In this document: positions 37,770 to 46,750 of the stretch, in pieces
How positions within the stretch are numbered: position 1 is the stretch's first letter
Layout of the letters: each line of letters begins with the position of its first letter
NCBI GenBank assembly: GCA_035515475.1
Contig: DATJBF010000073.1
Coordinates: 61,063-125,062 of the forward strand
Origin: DATJBF01 sp035515475
GTDB lineage: Bacteria; Verrucomicrobiota; Verrucomicrobiia; Palsa-1439
Direction: 5' to 3'
DNA: 64,000 nt
Program-made: the position numbers and the translations under genes
The notes under the pieces: model-generated
Told to the model about the DNA's origin: nothing
The model's input: only the letters and a program-made list of their open reading frames with translations
Databases searched by the model: none

Positions 37770-39380
37770 ATGGAGCAAAAGGGCAAAGTCTATTTGGTTG
37801 GCGCTGGGCCCGGAGATGCAGGCCTGATTACGGTTCGTGGAGTCGAGTGCATTCAGCTCGCCGACGCGATCGTGTACGACAATCTGGTGAATCCGTCGCT
37901 GTTGAAGCACGCGCGACCAGATGCGGAAATTATCTTTGCCGGAAAGACGTCGAAGAAGCACACGCTCACTCAGGACGAGATTAACGCGGTGCTCGTCGAA
38001 AAGGCCGGCGCGGGCAAGGTCGTGGCGCGGCTGAAGGGGGGCGATCCGTTTGTGTTCGGCCGGGGAGGCGAGGAAGCCGAGGCAATTCTGCGGGCCGGCT
38101 TGGAGTTTGAGATTGTACCCGGCATCAGTTCGGCGGTTGCGGCGCCGGCGTACGCGGGGATTCCGGTCACACATCGCGAGATGGCTTCGGCGTTCATGGT
38201 GATCACCGGACACGAGGACCCGACGAAGGAAGCGGGACGCGCCTCCTGCCCGGCAGAAACGACAATGGACAGGCGGGACGCCTGTCCCACCGGTGACGGG
38301 CTGGAAGCCCGCGCTACTGTAGATTGGAAACAGGTTGCGGAATTTCAGGGTACACGAGTGATTCTGATGGGTGTGGAGCGGATCGGCCGAATCGCCACCG
38401 AACTGATGGCCCAGGGCGCGTCCCCGGAAACGCCGGTAGCCATGGTGCGCTGGGGTACGACAGGGAAACAACAGACGATCCAGGGGACATTGGCGACGAT
38501 CTCCGATGTCGCCACGACGGCGGATTTCAAACCGCCGGCGGTAACGGTCATCGGCGAGGTGGCCCGGTTGCGGGAGAAACTGAACTGGTTCGAGCGGCGT
38601 CCGCTGTTCGGCAAGCGGATTGTGGTCACCCGGAGCCGCGAGCAGGCCAGCGAATTGGTGCGCCGATTGAGCGATCTGGGGGCGGACGTATTGGAGATTC
38701 CGACGATTCGGATCAAGCCGCCGCAGAAACTCGCGCCGTTGCGCGAAGCGATTGCGAGCCTGGGCGAATACGACTGGCTGGCGTTCACCAGTCCGAATGG
38801 CGTGGACGCGTTCTTTCGCGAGTTCTTTGCGAGGCACAAGGACATTCGTGAGATCGGCCCGCTGAGGATCGCCGCCGTTGGGGCGGTGACGACGCAAAAG
38901 CTCGCCGACTTGCATCTGGAGGTGGACTTGCAGCCGGCGGAATTCACCACCGAGGCGTTGCTGGCGGAATTCAAGAAGTCAGTGAGTTGTGAGAACCTGC
39001 GGTTCTTGATGCCGCGAGCCGATCTCGCCGACGAACGGCTGGCGCGCGGGCTGGAAGCGCTCGGCGGCATCGTGGACGATCTGGAGGCGTATCAGACGGT
39101 GCCGGAGACCGAGGATCGGAACGGTCAGCGGGCGCGCTTGTTGGAAGAAGGCGCGGATCTGGTGACATTCACCAGTTCATCGACGGTGACCAACTTCTGC
39201 AATTTGGTGGACGTACCGGCCTTGCGCGCGCGGTTTCCGCAACTGCGGTTTGTCAGCATCGGTCCGCAAACCTCGCTGGCCGCGCGCGAGAAAGCGTTGG
39301 AGGTCGCGGCGGAAGCGAACATCCACACGATCCCCGGTTTGGTGGACGCGATCGTGAACCTGGCGGTGGGCAAGGCATGA
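37770..39380 (+). CDS. cobA-hemD: Uroporphyrinogen-III C-methyltransferase / uroporphyrinogen-III synthase fusion
   Basis: The product has 536 residues. N-terminal SUMT part: VYLVGAGPGDAGLITVRG, RLKGGDPFVFGRGGEEAE, PGISSAVAAPAYAGIPVTHR. Around residue 285 the HemD part begins (LFGKRIVVTRSREQASELV) and ends at about 532. It thus makes uroporphyrinogen III from HemC's product and methylates it toward siroheme or cobalamin. Residues about 157-185 (AGRASCPAETTMDRRDACP and following) are an insertion encoded by dispersed repeats between ITGHEDPTKE and DWKQVAEF. Confidence 0.94.
   Translation: MEQKGKVYLVGAGPGDAGLITVRGVECIQLADAIVYDNLVNPSLLKHARPDAEIIFAGKTSKKHTLTQDEINAVLVEKAGAGKVVARLKGGDPFVFGRGGEEAEAILRAGLEFEIVPGISSAVAAPAYAGIPVTHREMASAFMVITGHEDPTKEAGRASCPAETTMDRRDACPTGDGLEARATVDWKQVAEFQGTRVILMGVERIGRIATELMAQGASPETPVAMVRWGTTGKQQTIQGTLATISDVATTADFKPPAVTVIGEVARLREKLNWFERRPLFGKRIVVTRSREQASELVRRLSDLGADVLEIPTIRIKPPQKLAPLREAIASLGEYDWLAFTSPNGVDAFFREFFARHKDIREIGPLRIAAVGAVTTQKLADLHLEVDLQPAEFTTEALLAEFKKSVSCENLRFLMPRADLADERLARGLEALGGIVDDLEAYQTVPETEDRNGQRARLLEEGADLVTFTSSSTVTNFCNLVDVPALRARFPQLRFVSIGPQTSLAAREKALEVAAEANIHTIPGLVDAIVNLAVGKA
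38238..38324. repeat. Repeat insertion inside the methyltransferase half of cobA-hemD
   Basis: GGACAGGCGGGACGCCTGTCC and GGGCTGGAAGCCCGCGCTAC are palindromic units of a type common between genes. They keep the frame and fall in a loop. Confidence 0.75.
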
Positions 39381-39721
39381 CGAAGGAAGAGTATTACGAC
39401 CAGGGTATGACGGAGTTCTCGATAGCGGAATTCGACAAAGCCATCGAGAGCTACCGCAAGGCCGTGGAATTGGATCCGGGCTACTTTGACGCGTGGCACG
39501 CTTTGGGAATGGCCTACCTGCGGGCGAACCGGATCCAGGACGCCATTGAGGCGGGCAAACGCGCGGTGGAGATCAGCCCGAACGACATGCTCGCGCACAC
39601 GAGTCTGTCGATGTACTACATGAAGGCCGGCGACAAAGCGATGGCGGAAAAGGAAAAGGGTCTGGCCACGGTGCTGTCGTGGGGCGGAAAGGTGGATGGG
39701 CTGGAAAAGAAAGCGGAGTGA
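39377..39721 (+). CDS. Small TPR protein
   Basis: The 114-residue protein is two and a half tetratricopeptide repeats (GMTEFSIAEFDKAIESYRKA, HALGMAYLRANRIQDAIEAG, HTSLSMYYMKAGDKAMAEKE). It is translationally coupled to cobA-hemD (ATGA). It probably serves as a protein-protein adaptor; the tetrapyrrole link is from position only. Confidence 0.85.
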   Translation: MTKEEYYDQGMTEFSIAEFDKAIESYRKAVELDPGYFDAWHALGMAYLRANRIQDAIEAGKRAVEISPNDMLAHTSLSMYYMKAGDKAMAEKEKGLATVLSWGGKVDGLEKKAE

Positions 39722-39812
39722 TGGAGTGGCGGAGTAGTGGGGTAACGGAATTCCAAGCCTCATCCGTGTTGCCTACCAAATCTCCAGCACTGCATTACTC
39801 CATTTCTTTCCC

Positions 39813-40853
39813 TCACTGAAACATGTACGCGGGCAGAAAGTACAGGCGGCCGGATTGCAGCTTGAACTGGTTCGGCGTCAGCTCGATCTGGATCTTGGTC
39901 CGGTCGCTCTGCCCGGCGAATCGGAGCAGATTCCGCAGCGAAAACGGCGCGATGTAGCGAATGACGCGGGCCTTCTTGATCTGTGCGAGTTCCTCCGCCT
40001 TATCGACCGCATCGTCAAAGTAACCCAGTCCATCCACAAAGCCGGCGTCCAGCGCCTGCTTGCCCGACAAGATACGGCCGTCGGCCAAACCGTTTTTCAG
40101 GTCATCGACCTTCATCTTGCGCTCTTCGGCAACGATGCCGACAAACTTGTCGTACACCTCCATAATCAAGCCCTGCACCATCGCTTTCTCGTCTTCGGTC
40201 GGTTCGCGGGTTGGGTTGAGAAGGTCTTTGTATCGGCCGGACTTGAACGTGTAGAACTTGATCCCCACCTTGTCAGCCAATCCATCAATGGTGAAACTCT
40301 CCAGAATCACGCCGATGCTACCCGTAATACTCAGTTCGTTGGCCATGATGTAGTCGGCGCCCACGGCGGCGTAGTACGCTCCCGAGGCGCCGACCGTATC
40401 GATGCTCGCCACGACCGGTTTCTTCTCGCGGGCCGCCACCACGGCCTGATAAATCGCATCGGAGGCCACGACCTCGCCGCCGGGCGAATTGATGCGCAGA
40501 ATGATCGCCTTCACGCGCTTGTCGTCGACCGCCTGGTCGAGTTGATCTTGAATGTCGCCCACCATGCCTTCTTCGCTGGTGGCCCCGTCCTCGGCGGAAC
40601 TGATCACGCCGGTCAGATAAATCACCGCGATCTTGTTCCGGGTGTCCTCGTCGCCCTGGACGAACTGCTCCTCGTAGCGCGCCTTGTGGTGTCCGACGAC
40701 GATCTTTTCGCCGGTCCCGAACATCATGCCGAACAAGATGAGGTTGCCCAACACGCTGACGAACAGGAAAAACGTGATGATGACTGCGTACACAATCCAG
40801 CCCGTCCGCTTCGGTGACGAACTCTGGCCGACGACAGGGGGAAACGTATCCAT
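39813..40853 (-). CDS. sppA: Signal peptide peptidase SppA (short type)
   Basis: The 346-residue membrane-anchored serine protease degrades leftover signal peptides. One N-terminal helix (WIVYAVIITFFLFVSVLGNL) precedes a ClpP-like domain with catalytic Ser157 in VGASGAYYAA and Lys209 in SGRYKD. RINSPGGEV is the other conserved block. It is the single-domain form, like Bacillus SppA. The ATG at 40853 (MDTFPPVVG) is chosen; an alternative start lies 36 bp upstream. Confidence 0.92.
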   Translation of the reverse strand: MDTFPPVVGQSSSPKRTGWIVYAVIITFFLFVSVLGNLILFGMMFGTGEKIVVGHHKARYEEQFVQGDEDTRNKIAVIYLTGVISSAEDGATSEEGMVGDIQDQLDQAVDDKRVKAIILRINSPGGEVVASDAIYQAVVAAREKKPVVASIDTVGASGAYYAAVGADYIMANELSITGSIGVILESFTIDGLADKVGIKFYTFKSGRYKDLLNPTREPTEDEKAMVQGLIMEVYDKFVGIVAEERKMKVDDLKNGLADGRILSGKQALDAGFVDGLGYFDDAVDKAEELAQIKKARVIRYIAPFSLRNLLRFAGQSDRTKIQIELTPNQFKLQSGRLYFLPAYMFQ

Positions 40854-40919
40854 GCCCAGTACATTGCACGACGCTGGAAACCGCCGCAAGTGGAAAAGCG
40901 AATTATCGGTCCGGCACCT

Positions 40920-40988
40920 GTAGCGGCGGTCTGTGACCGCCGTCTCTTCAAAAAATCAACCATTTCGGCGCTCACAGAGCGCCGCTAC
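40920..40988. repeat. Intergenic palindrome, GTAGCGGCGGTC family
   Basis: GTAGCGGCG at the left and CGCCGCTAC at the right, with inner units GGTCTGTGACC and GCGCTCACAGAGCGC. It lies between the divergent sppA and trpG/pabA genes. Confidence 0.7.
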
Positions 40989-41056
40989 CGAAGGGCCGCG
41001 TCACCGCAGTTTTCGGGCTTGGAGCGCGCCGTCGATTCGCTTAACCTGCTCCCGCC

Positions 41057-41629
41057 ATGCTGCTGGTGATCGACAACTACGACAGTTTCACCTACAACCT
41101 CGTGCAGTACTTGGGCGAGCTTGGGGTCGAGATGAAGATCTTCCGCAACGACGAGATCACGCTCGACCAGATTCGCGTACTAAAACCCGAGCGGATCCTG
41201 ATTTCGCCGGGGCCCTGCTCGCCGCGCGAGTCCGGGTTGTCGAACGACATCATCAAGACATTCGGCCCGACCATTCCGACGTTTGGCGTCTGCCTCGGCC
41301 ACCAATGCATGGGACACGTGTTCGGCGGCGAAGTCGTCCGGGCCGACCGGTTGATGCACGGCAAGACGTCACCGATTCACCACAACGGCCGCGACCTGTT
41401 CCAGGGCATGCCCAACCCGTTCACCGCCACGCGCTACCACTCCCTCATCATCAAGCGCGACACGCTGCCGGACGTGCTGGAGATCACCGCCGAAACCAAG
41501 CCCGAAGGTGAGATCATGGGCGTTCGCCATAAGAAATTCCCCATCTGGGGCGTCCAGTTCCACCCCGAATCCATCGTTACCGAGAACGGCAAACAAATCC
41601 TCACAAATTTCCTGAAACTGACGGCGTAA
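41057..41629 (+). CDS. Anthranilate / aminodeoxychorismate synthase component II (glutamine amidotransferase)
   Basis: The 190-residue class-I amidotransferase starts MLLVIDNYDSFTYNLVQYLG. The nucleophile Cys is in PTFGVCLGHQCMGHVFGG, and the His/Glu pair is in FHPESI. It supplies ammonia for tryptophan (TrpG) and/or folate (PabA) synthesis. No component I is in the window, so the pathway cannot be fixed. Confidence 0.92.
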   Translation: MLLVIDNYDSFTYNLVQYLGELGVEMKIFRNDEITLDQIRVLKPERILISPGPCSPRESGLSNDIIKTFGPTIPTFGVCLGHQCMGHVFGGEVVRADRLMHGKTSPIHHNGRDLFQGMPNPFTATRYHSLIIKRDTLPDVLEITAETKPEGEIMGVRHKKFPIWGVQFHPESIVTENGKQILTNFLKLTA

Positions 41630-41641
41630 CTTCGTCTGCGT

Positions 41642-41719
41642 TGTCATTCTGAGCGCAGCGAAGAATCTCCGTCGTTCTGTTGGCAAGGAGAGAGACCCTT
41701 CGACAAGCTCAGGGTGACA
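41642..41719. repeat. Dispersed palindrome, TGTCATNCTGAGC family, copy 2
   Basis: TGTCATTCTGAGC and GCTCAGGGTGACA form the ends; the inner parts are AAGAATCTCC and GAGAGACCCTTCG. It lies between the convergent trpG/pabA and luxC genes. Confidence 0.8.
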
Positions 41720-41763
41720 GCCTCCGAAGGACGTGCGGGTGCCTGTAGCAAACACGAGGCTTG

Positions 41764-43047
41764 CTACCCAGCCAATTGCCACGCGAGCCGCGGGCGCTGC
41801 ATCTGGCCAATCGGGCACACGCGGCTGACTCCCAGCTTGATCAGTTCGCCGGCGAACGCCGTCGTGCGTCCGTCCATCGGCGCCAGGCCGGCAGTGGAGA
41901 GGCTGGAAGCGAACCGCCGCATGAACTGCGGGATGGATTCCAACCGGGTGACCGGCTTGACGAACACCACGCGGTTCAGGCACGACGGCGTAAACATCGG
42001 ATCTTCTTCGTAAATCACCAACCAATCGTTCGTGCCGCCGCCCGCCCACACGGCAACGCTTTTGTCCGATGCAGACCGGAATTCATATGCGCCGCGGAGC
42101 TTGGCGACCTGTGCGGCTTCCTCGACGGAAAGCTCACCGCGCGGCACCCGAGCCTGATACGACGCCATCGCTTCCGCCAACGCCGCCGCAAACGCGCGCG
42201 GGCTGACCAGTCCGCCGTCTTCGACGTAGAACGCGTGCGGCGACAAGCAGCCCTGTTGGTCGTAGACCGATGCATCGAACGCGGCAGCCTCGGCGAGTCG
42301 TGGCAGGTTCTCCTTGGTCAGCACCGCCTTCCCGATCACGGCAAAACTGAGCTTGTGCCCGTAGCCGAGAAAGTGCGCATCAGGCCGGGTCATCCGTCGA
42401 ATCGACGCGATCGTCTCGTCGTCGCCATAGGCAATCACGGCGTCAGCTTCCGTCAGCGCGGCCCGGGTTAGCGTGACCTCCTCGCGTCGCCAATCCAGCA
42501 CGGCCGCGCACCCGGCCAATTCCGCGTCGACTGCACGCACGGACTCGACGAACAAAGCGGGGAACACCGGGTCGCGGCTGGAGACTTTGATCAGATTGGC
42601 CGACTTGGACAGCAGTCCGCAACAAATACTCGCCAGGCCGGGCGCCGGCACGTTTCCCGCCAGAAAATGAACGATGATCTGCGGATGTTGATGAGACCGG
42701 GAAGCTCGACGGCGTTTTTCCCGCTCACCCGAGATCGCCGAGGCGATCCCGGCCTCTCCCTCGTTGGCGAGAGGCGAACCAGACGACAATAATTCGCGTA
42801 ACGCATGTTCGGTAATTGGCGCGAAAGTCAGATCGACTGCCTCATTCACCATGGCGCTCGAAAAACCGGTGGTGGCCGGTGCCTGTTCGACGGCGCGTCG
42901 GCGCCACGGGCTGTCGGCAGCGAGCCAGTTCTTGGCTGCTCGAGCCAGCGCAGCGGCGATCGCGTCGGTGCTACGAAGCTGCACGCGGTCCCGCGCTTCG
43001 CGCGTCCGAAGGATTGCCTCGTGGATTTGTTCGGTTGTTGCGGACAT
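41764..43047 (-). CDS. Acyl-CoA/acyl-enzyme reductase, LuxC family
   Basis: The 427-residue protein belongs to the LuxC fatty-acyl reductases, which make aldehydes from activated acyl groups with NADPH. The catalytic Cys is in YDQQGCLSPHAFYVE, and VHFLAGNVPAPGL is the typical N-terminal core. It follows luxE on the same strand (95 bp). Residues about 90-110 (SPLANEGEAGIASAISGER) are encoded by a GGGAGAGG-type repeat and are probably an insertion. No luxAB is present, so this is not bioluminescence. Confidence 0.88.
   Translation of the reverse strand: MSATTEQIHEAILRTREARDRVQLRSTDAIAAALARAAKNWLAADSPWRRRAVEQAPATTGFSSAMVNEAVDLTFAPITEHALRELLSSGSPLANEGEAGIASAISGEREKRRRASRSHQHPQIIVHFLAGNVPAPGLASICCGLLSKSANLIKVSSRDPVFPALFVESVRAVDAELAGCAAVLDWRREEVTLTRAALTEADAVIAYGDDETIASIRRMTRPDAHFLGYGHKLSFAVIGKAVLTKENLPRLAEAAAFDASVYDQQGCLSPHAFYVEDGGLVSPRAFAAALAEAMASYQARVPRGELSVEEAAQVAKLRGAYEFRSASDKSVAVWAGGGTNDWLVIYEEDPMFTPSCLNRVVFVKPVTRLESIPQFMRRFASSLSTAGLAPMDGRTTAFAGELIKLGVSRVCPIGQMQRPRLAWQLAG
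42721..42776. repeat. Probable CCCTCTCCC-family repeat inside the luxC-like gene
   Basis: Read on the minus strand, GAGGGAGAGGCCGGGATCGC resembles the intergenic copy at 18053-18090 (GGGAGAGGGGATCGCC). The frame is kept. Confidence 0.5.
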
Positions 43048-43142
43048 TGTTTCGAGATGGTGGCACGGGCGTCTCTGCCGGTGTCGAGTCAATACACGCA
43101 CAGGTACGGAGGCCTGTGTCCCCGATCGATGGCCCGGTTACG

Positions 43143-44234
43143 CTACAGTGTTCTTAGCGTCTCCGCGTTGAGCGAGCAGCCGCGCACTTCCGCGCCGGCG
43201 GCGCGGCCGAGAACCTCGAAGGCGTCTCCTCCACCCGTGACGCCGAGGTCTTCCGTTTGGAGGCACAGCGCGCTCCACAGGTTGGCCAGATCGTAGATCC
43301 GAATCAGGCCGCGCTCGCCCGGGTTCGCTTCCTCCCCGGTCGTCGGGTCGGTAATCAGCACGCGCGACCACGGCGGGGCCAGTTTTCGGTCGGTCTGACG
43401 GCCCTCGCGCAACGTCTGATCGTAGAACTGCGTGCTCAACTCGGTCATCCCGTACTCGTTGACCACGCGGGTCGGCGGGATTCCGAGGCAGTTCTCAAAT
43501 TGTCCGTACAACTCTTTCTTGGACAGCTCGCGCGACCGGCTCTTGAATCCGCCGGTCTCCATGGCCCGGCTGCCGTCGGCCATCTGGAATCGCAAATTGT
43601 GTTGCGCCAGATAATCGAAGAAGTGAACGAACGCGAACGCCGTTCCGAGAAGAAACACGGGTTGACCGGCCCGCTCGTGTTCCCGCAATGCGGACGCCAA
43701 TGGCTCCGCGCGCAACTCGCCGCGCTCCACGTAATGGGCGCTTCCCACGGCGCCAAACTCACGGACCACCACGTCCATCATGTGCGACAACGACGATTGC
43801 AGCGCCTCTTGGAGCGGCGGAGTCAGCACCAGCATCGGCAGCCGGGCATTGTCGGGGAGCAAATGCGGCGCGAAGGCGTGCGTGATCGCGGCGTCGTACA
43901 ATTCCAGCGTATGGAAGAAATGCCGTCCCGGTTTTTGCCGGGTCGTGCCGCTGGTGTGAAACTCGGCCACGGCGTCCTCAGCGGGAAAGCAGGCAAGAGT
44001 AAAATCCCTGAAGGCGCTCGCCGGCACGGCGGGGATTTGTTTCCAGTGCGAGACCGTCTCGGGAACGCATTTCTGCTGTTCACAGTAGGCGCGGTAGACG
44101 CCGCACCGTTCGTACTGGAACTCGAAGACGGCGCAGGCCAGCCCGTTGAATTCGTCCTCGGATGCGGGCTGGGCCACGCCGCGGGCCATCAGGGCGAGCA
44201 CGCGGTGCTGGAGTTTGAGAGCGGTTTGATCCAT
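43143..44234 (-). CDS. Acyl-protein synthetase, LuxE family
   Basis: The 363-residue member of the LuxE branch of adenylate-forming enzymes activates fatty acids with ATP and hands them to LuxC. FHTSGTTRQKPGRHFF is the ATP-binding P-loop-like motif, and VNEYGMTELSTQFYD is the second conserved block. LuxE normally holds the acyl group on a Cys near the C-terminus; CSLNAETLRTL is a candidate. It lies between an aminotransferase and luxC. Confidence 0.88.
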   Translation of the reverse strand: MDQTALKLQHRVLALMARGVAQPASEDEFNGLACAVFEFQYERCGVYRAYCEQQKCVPETVSHWKQIPAVPASAFRDFTLACFPAEDAVAEFHTSGTTRQKPGRHFFHTLELYDAAITHAFAPHLLPDNARLPMLVLTPPLQEALQSSLSHMMDVVVREFGAVGSAHYVERGELRAEPLASALREHERAGQPVFLLGTAFAFVHFFDYLAQHNLRFQMADGSRAMETGGFKSRSRELSKKELYGQFENCLGIPPTRVVNEYGMTELSTQFYDQTLREGRQTDRKLAPPWSRVLITDPTTGEEANPGERGLIRIYDLANLWSALCLQTEDLGVTGGGDAFEVLGRAAGAEVRGCSLNAETLRTL

Positions 44235-44306
44235 GTGTCACCTGTAAACGTTCGTGCTGGTTTACCGCAAACAGCGCGCCAAGAATGCGTCCTTCCGGCA
44301 GAATTG

Positions 44307-45572
44307 TCAACGAGTTGAAAGAACCTTTGCCACACCGGCCAGGCAGTAGTCCAGTTGCCGCTTGGTAATCACGAGGGGCGGTGTGATTCCCAAGACCTCG
44401 CTTTGAGGGCCTTCGGGGATGGCAATGATGCCGCGGCGAAGCAATCGTTCGCACGCATGCGACGCATCACGGATTTCGAGTCCCAACATGAGGCCTTTGC
44501 CGCGGATTGTTCCGAGGCGGGCCGCCGCGTGCGAGAAATGGCGGCCGAGCACGTTGGCGCGGTCGGCCAGCCGCAACCGTTTCATTTCGGCGACGGCGGC
44601 CAATGACGCGGCGCAGCCGAGTGGATTACCGAGAAAGGTGCTGGTGTGAATCGCTTCGCCATCCGATTTGGGCCAACTGTCCATCACCTGGGCGCGACCG
44701 ATACACGCCGCGATGGGAAAACCGCCGGTCATGCCTTTGCCGACGCAGACGAGGTCGGGGACGACGCCCCAATGTTCGCAGGCGAACCAACGCCCTGTCC
44801 GGCAAAAGCCCGAGTACACCTCGTCGAAGATGAGCACCAAACGATGGCGATCGCAGAACTTGCGCAAGCTCGGCAGGAAATCGTCGGGCGGAACAACGAT
44901 GCCTCCGCGTCCCTGAATCGGTTCCACGATGACCGCGCCGTAGTCGTCGATGCGCGTCACCTCGGGCAGGCAACCAAACGGCACGTGCGCGGTGAAATGG
45001 CCGAGTTGTTTCGAGAACGGGCGGCGGAAATCGGCCCGCCAGGTGGCATCGAGCGCGCCGTAGGTGAGGCCGTGATAGGCGCCCTCGAAGGCGATCACGC
45101 CGGGACGGTTGGTATGAATCGCCGCGGTCTTGAGCGCGGCCTCGACGGCTTCCGCGCCGGAGTTCGCGAAGATGACCCGGGCCGGCGAGGTCGGTCCGCG
45201 CCTGGCCGAGACGCGTCGACACCACCGGCCGAACGTAACGGAAACAAGTTCGCGAGCGAGCCGGACCTTCAATTCGTTCGGGTGGACATCGCCCATCGCG
45301 TGCATGAGTTGCTTGGCTTGGGCCTGAACCGCCGCAACCACGCGAGGATTGTTGTGGCCGACGCTGGCGACACCGAATCCAGCCGTGAGATCAAGATAGC
45401 GGTTGCCGTCGACGTCCCATACGTTTGCCCCGGCGGCGCGTTGCCAGAAGATGGGCCAGTTGCGCGAGACGTACGTGATGTTGCGCGATTCGTGGAGATG
45501 CAGTTGCCGGGCGAGCGCGCGCGACCGCGGCCCGGGGATCCGGGTCTTCAACAGCGGAAGCCAATCATCCAT
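44307..45572 (-). CDS. Class-III PLP aminotransferase
   Basis: The product has 421 residues of the ornithine/GABA-type fold I aminotransferases. Conserved marks are VWDVDGNRYLDLTAGFGVASVGH, FANSGAEAVEAALK, LIFDEVYSGFCRTG (PLP Asp) and VCVGKGMTGGFPIAA (PLP Lys). As the first gene of an aminotransferase-luxE-luxC set it could aminate the aldehyde made by LuxC, or supply an amino substrate. Class-III enzymes often accept terminal amines or aldehydes, which suits this idea. Confidence 0.9.
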   Translation of the reverse strand: MDDWLPLLKTRIPGPRSRALARQLHLHESRNITYVSRNWPIFWQRAAGANVWDVDGNRYLDLTAGFGVASVGHNNPRVVAAVQAQAKQLMHAMGDVHPNELKVRLARELVSVTFGRWCRRVSARRGPTSPARVIFANSGAEAVEAALKTAAIHTNRPGVIAFEGAYHGLTYGALDATWRADFRRPFSKQLGHFTAHVPFGCLPEVTRIDDYGAVIVEPIQGRGGIVVPPDDFLPSLRKFCDRHRLVLIFDEVYSGFCRTGRWFACEHWGVVPDLVCVGKGMTGGFPIAACIGRAQVMDSWPKSDGEAIHTSTFLGNPLGCAASLAAVAEMKRLRLADRANVLGRHFSHAAARLGTIRGKGLMLGLEIRDASHACERLLRRGIIAIPEGPQSEVLGITPPLVITKRQLDYCLAGVAKVLSTR

Positions 45573-45576
45573 TTCG

Positions 45577-45643
45577 TGTCACCCTGAGCGTAGCGAAAAA
45601 TCTCGCATCGTGAGAGAGATTCTTCGCTTCGCTCAGAATGACA
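45577..45643. repeat. Dispersed palindrome, TGTCATNCTGAGC family, copy 3
   Basis: TGTCACCCTGAGC and GCTCAGAATGACA with inner GCGTAGCGAAAAATCTC / GAGATTCTTCGCTTCGC arms. It lies between the aminotransferase and a small gene. Confidence 0.8.
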
Positions 45644-45645
45644 AA

Positions 45646-45888
45646 TCACGAATGCTGATAGATCCTGCAAAAGGTCTTCCCCGGCTCCTGGTCGACGAGC
45701 AAGACGAAGTGGTGAAATCGCATCGCCTCGACGAATTCGTCGACCGTGATCGGCTCGTAGTCGGCCTGGGGTTCATCGAACAAAATGCTCAGGTCCGTGT
45801 CCGTCCCGCGGCGCCGGGCAGGCGTGCCGTGGCGCTCGGCGATCCAGTTCTCAATCTGTTCCGGTTTGACGATGACGCGCAGGGACAT
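45646..45888 (-). CDS. Small conserved-looking protein of unknown function
   Basis: The 80-residue protein (MSLRVIVKPEQIENWIAERHG at its start, EPGKTFCRIYQHS at its end) is acidic in the middle with mixed alpha/beta character. Codon use is like the neighbours, and the frame fills the gap between queE and the aminotransferase on the same strand. No family is recognised. Confidence 0.6.
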   Translation of the reverse strand: MSLRVIVKPEQIENWIAERHGTPARRRGTDTDLSILFDEPQADYEPITVDEFVEAMRFHHFVLLVDQEPGKTFCRIYQHS

Positions 45889-45956
45889 GGGAGGAAATCA
45901 GAAATGGGTGATGGTTAGTGGTTGATGGAAGACGGGAGACGGTTCATGCGGACACG

Positions 45957-46604
45957 CTAGACGCCACGGGCGTCCGTACCCCAGATGTATTTGTGCCATT
46001 GCGTTTGCATCCGGACGGGGAGTCTATCGGCCAGAATCCATTCGGCAAGCGTTTTGAGCGGCAGCTTGTCCCACACGGGCGAGAACAAGACGGTGCACAC
46101 GGTCGCCAATTGATGTTCGGCCAGCGCGCGCTTCGCCCAATCGTAGTCGGCGCGGTCGGCGATGACGAACTTGACCTCGTCTCTCTTGTCGAGGTGACGG
46201 ATGTTTTCGTAGAGGTTTTTGTCGCACTCGCCGCTGCCGGGGCATTTGAGGTCCATGATCTTGACGACGCGCGGGTCGACTCCGGACACGTCGACCGCGC
46301 CGCTCGTTTCCAGCAGCACTCTCTTGCCGAGATCGCAGAGGCGCGTCATCAGCGGAAACACATTCGGCTGCAACAGCGGTTCGCCGCCGGTGATTTCGAC
46401 GAGTGGACAATTGTATTCCAACACCTTCACGATCACGTCGCTGACCTTCATGGGCCGGCCTTCGTGGAACGAGTACGTCGTGTCGCACCAGGTGCAGCGA
46501 AGATGGCAGGCTGTCAGCCGCACAAATACGCAGGGCAACCCCGCCTGCGAGGACTCGCCCTGGATACTGTGAAAGATTTCGTTGATGACAAGGGTGTCGG
46601 CCAC
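45957..46604 (-). CDS. queE: 7-carboxy-7-deazaguanine synthase
   Basis: The 215-residue radical-SAM enzyme contracts carboxytetrahydropterin to the 7-deazaguanine base for queuosine. The 4Fe-4S cysteines are C33, C37 and C40 in TACHLRCTWCDT, with EITGGEPLLQ as the SAM-binding GGE motif and NEIFHSIQGES at the start. A GTG start lies 6 nt after a TACCGT -10 box. Other queuosine genes are not in the window. Confidence 0.93.
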   Translation of the reverse strand: MADTLVINEIFHSIQGESSQAGLPCVFVRLTACHLRCTWCDTTYSFHEGRPMKVSDVIVKVLEYNCPLVEITGGEPLLQPNVFPLMTRLCDLGKRVLLETSGAVDVSGVDPRVVKIMDLKCPGSGECDKNLYENIRHLDKRDEVKFVIADRADYDWAKRALAEHQLATVCTVLFSPVWDKLPLKTLAEWILADRLPVRMQTQWHKYIWGTDARGV

Positions 46605-46610
46605 GAGCCG

Positions 46611-46703
46611 ACGGTATCAAATCGGTGCGGGTCCGTCAATTTGGGCCGGGGGCGGGACCGGCGGGTGGCTCAAATTGACTTCGCGGCGAACATGGAGATA
46701 TTA
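46611..46703. promoter_or_regulatory. Symmetric divergent promoters of queE (-) and the PIN module (+)
   Basis: A 9-bp inverted repeat, GTCAATTTG (46635-46643) and CAAATTGAC (46671-46679), provides both -35 boxes. queE: TTGACG (46639-46634), 17 bp, TACCGT (46616-46611). PIN gene: TTGACT 46675-46680, 17 bp, ATATTA 46698-46703. The arms could also bind a dimeric repressor. Confidence 0.55.
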
Positions 46704-46750
46704 GCGCGGCGGTGTCGCAGTTTCCGGTCTGTGCGACGGGGAGGGATCGG

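Noticed and set aside
41764..44234. Bioluminescence operon
   Set aside because: luxC- and luxE-like genes are present, but no luciferase genes (luxAB) occur in the window.
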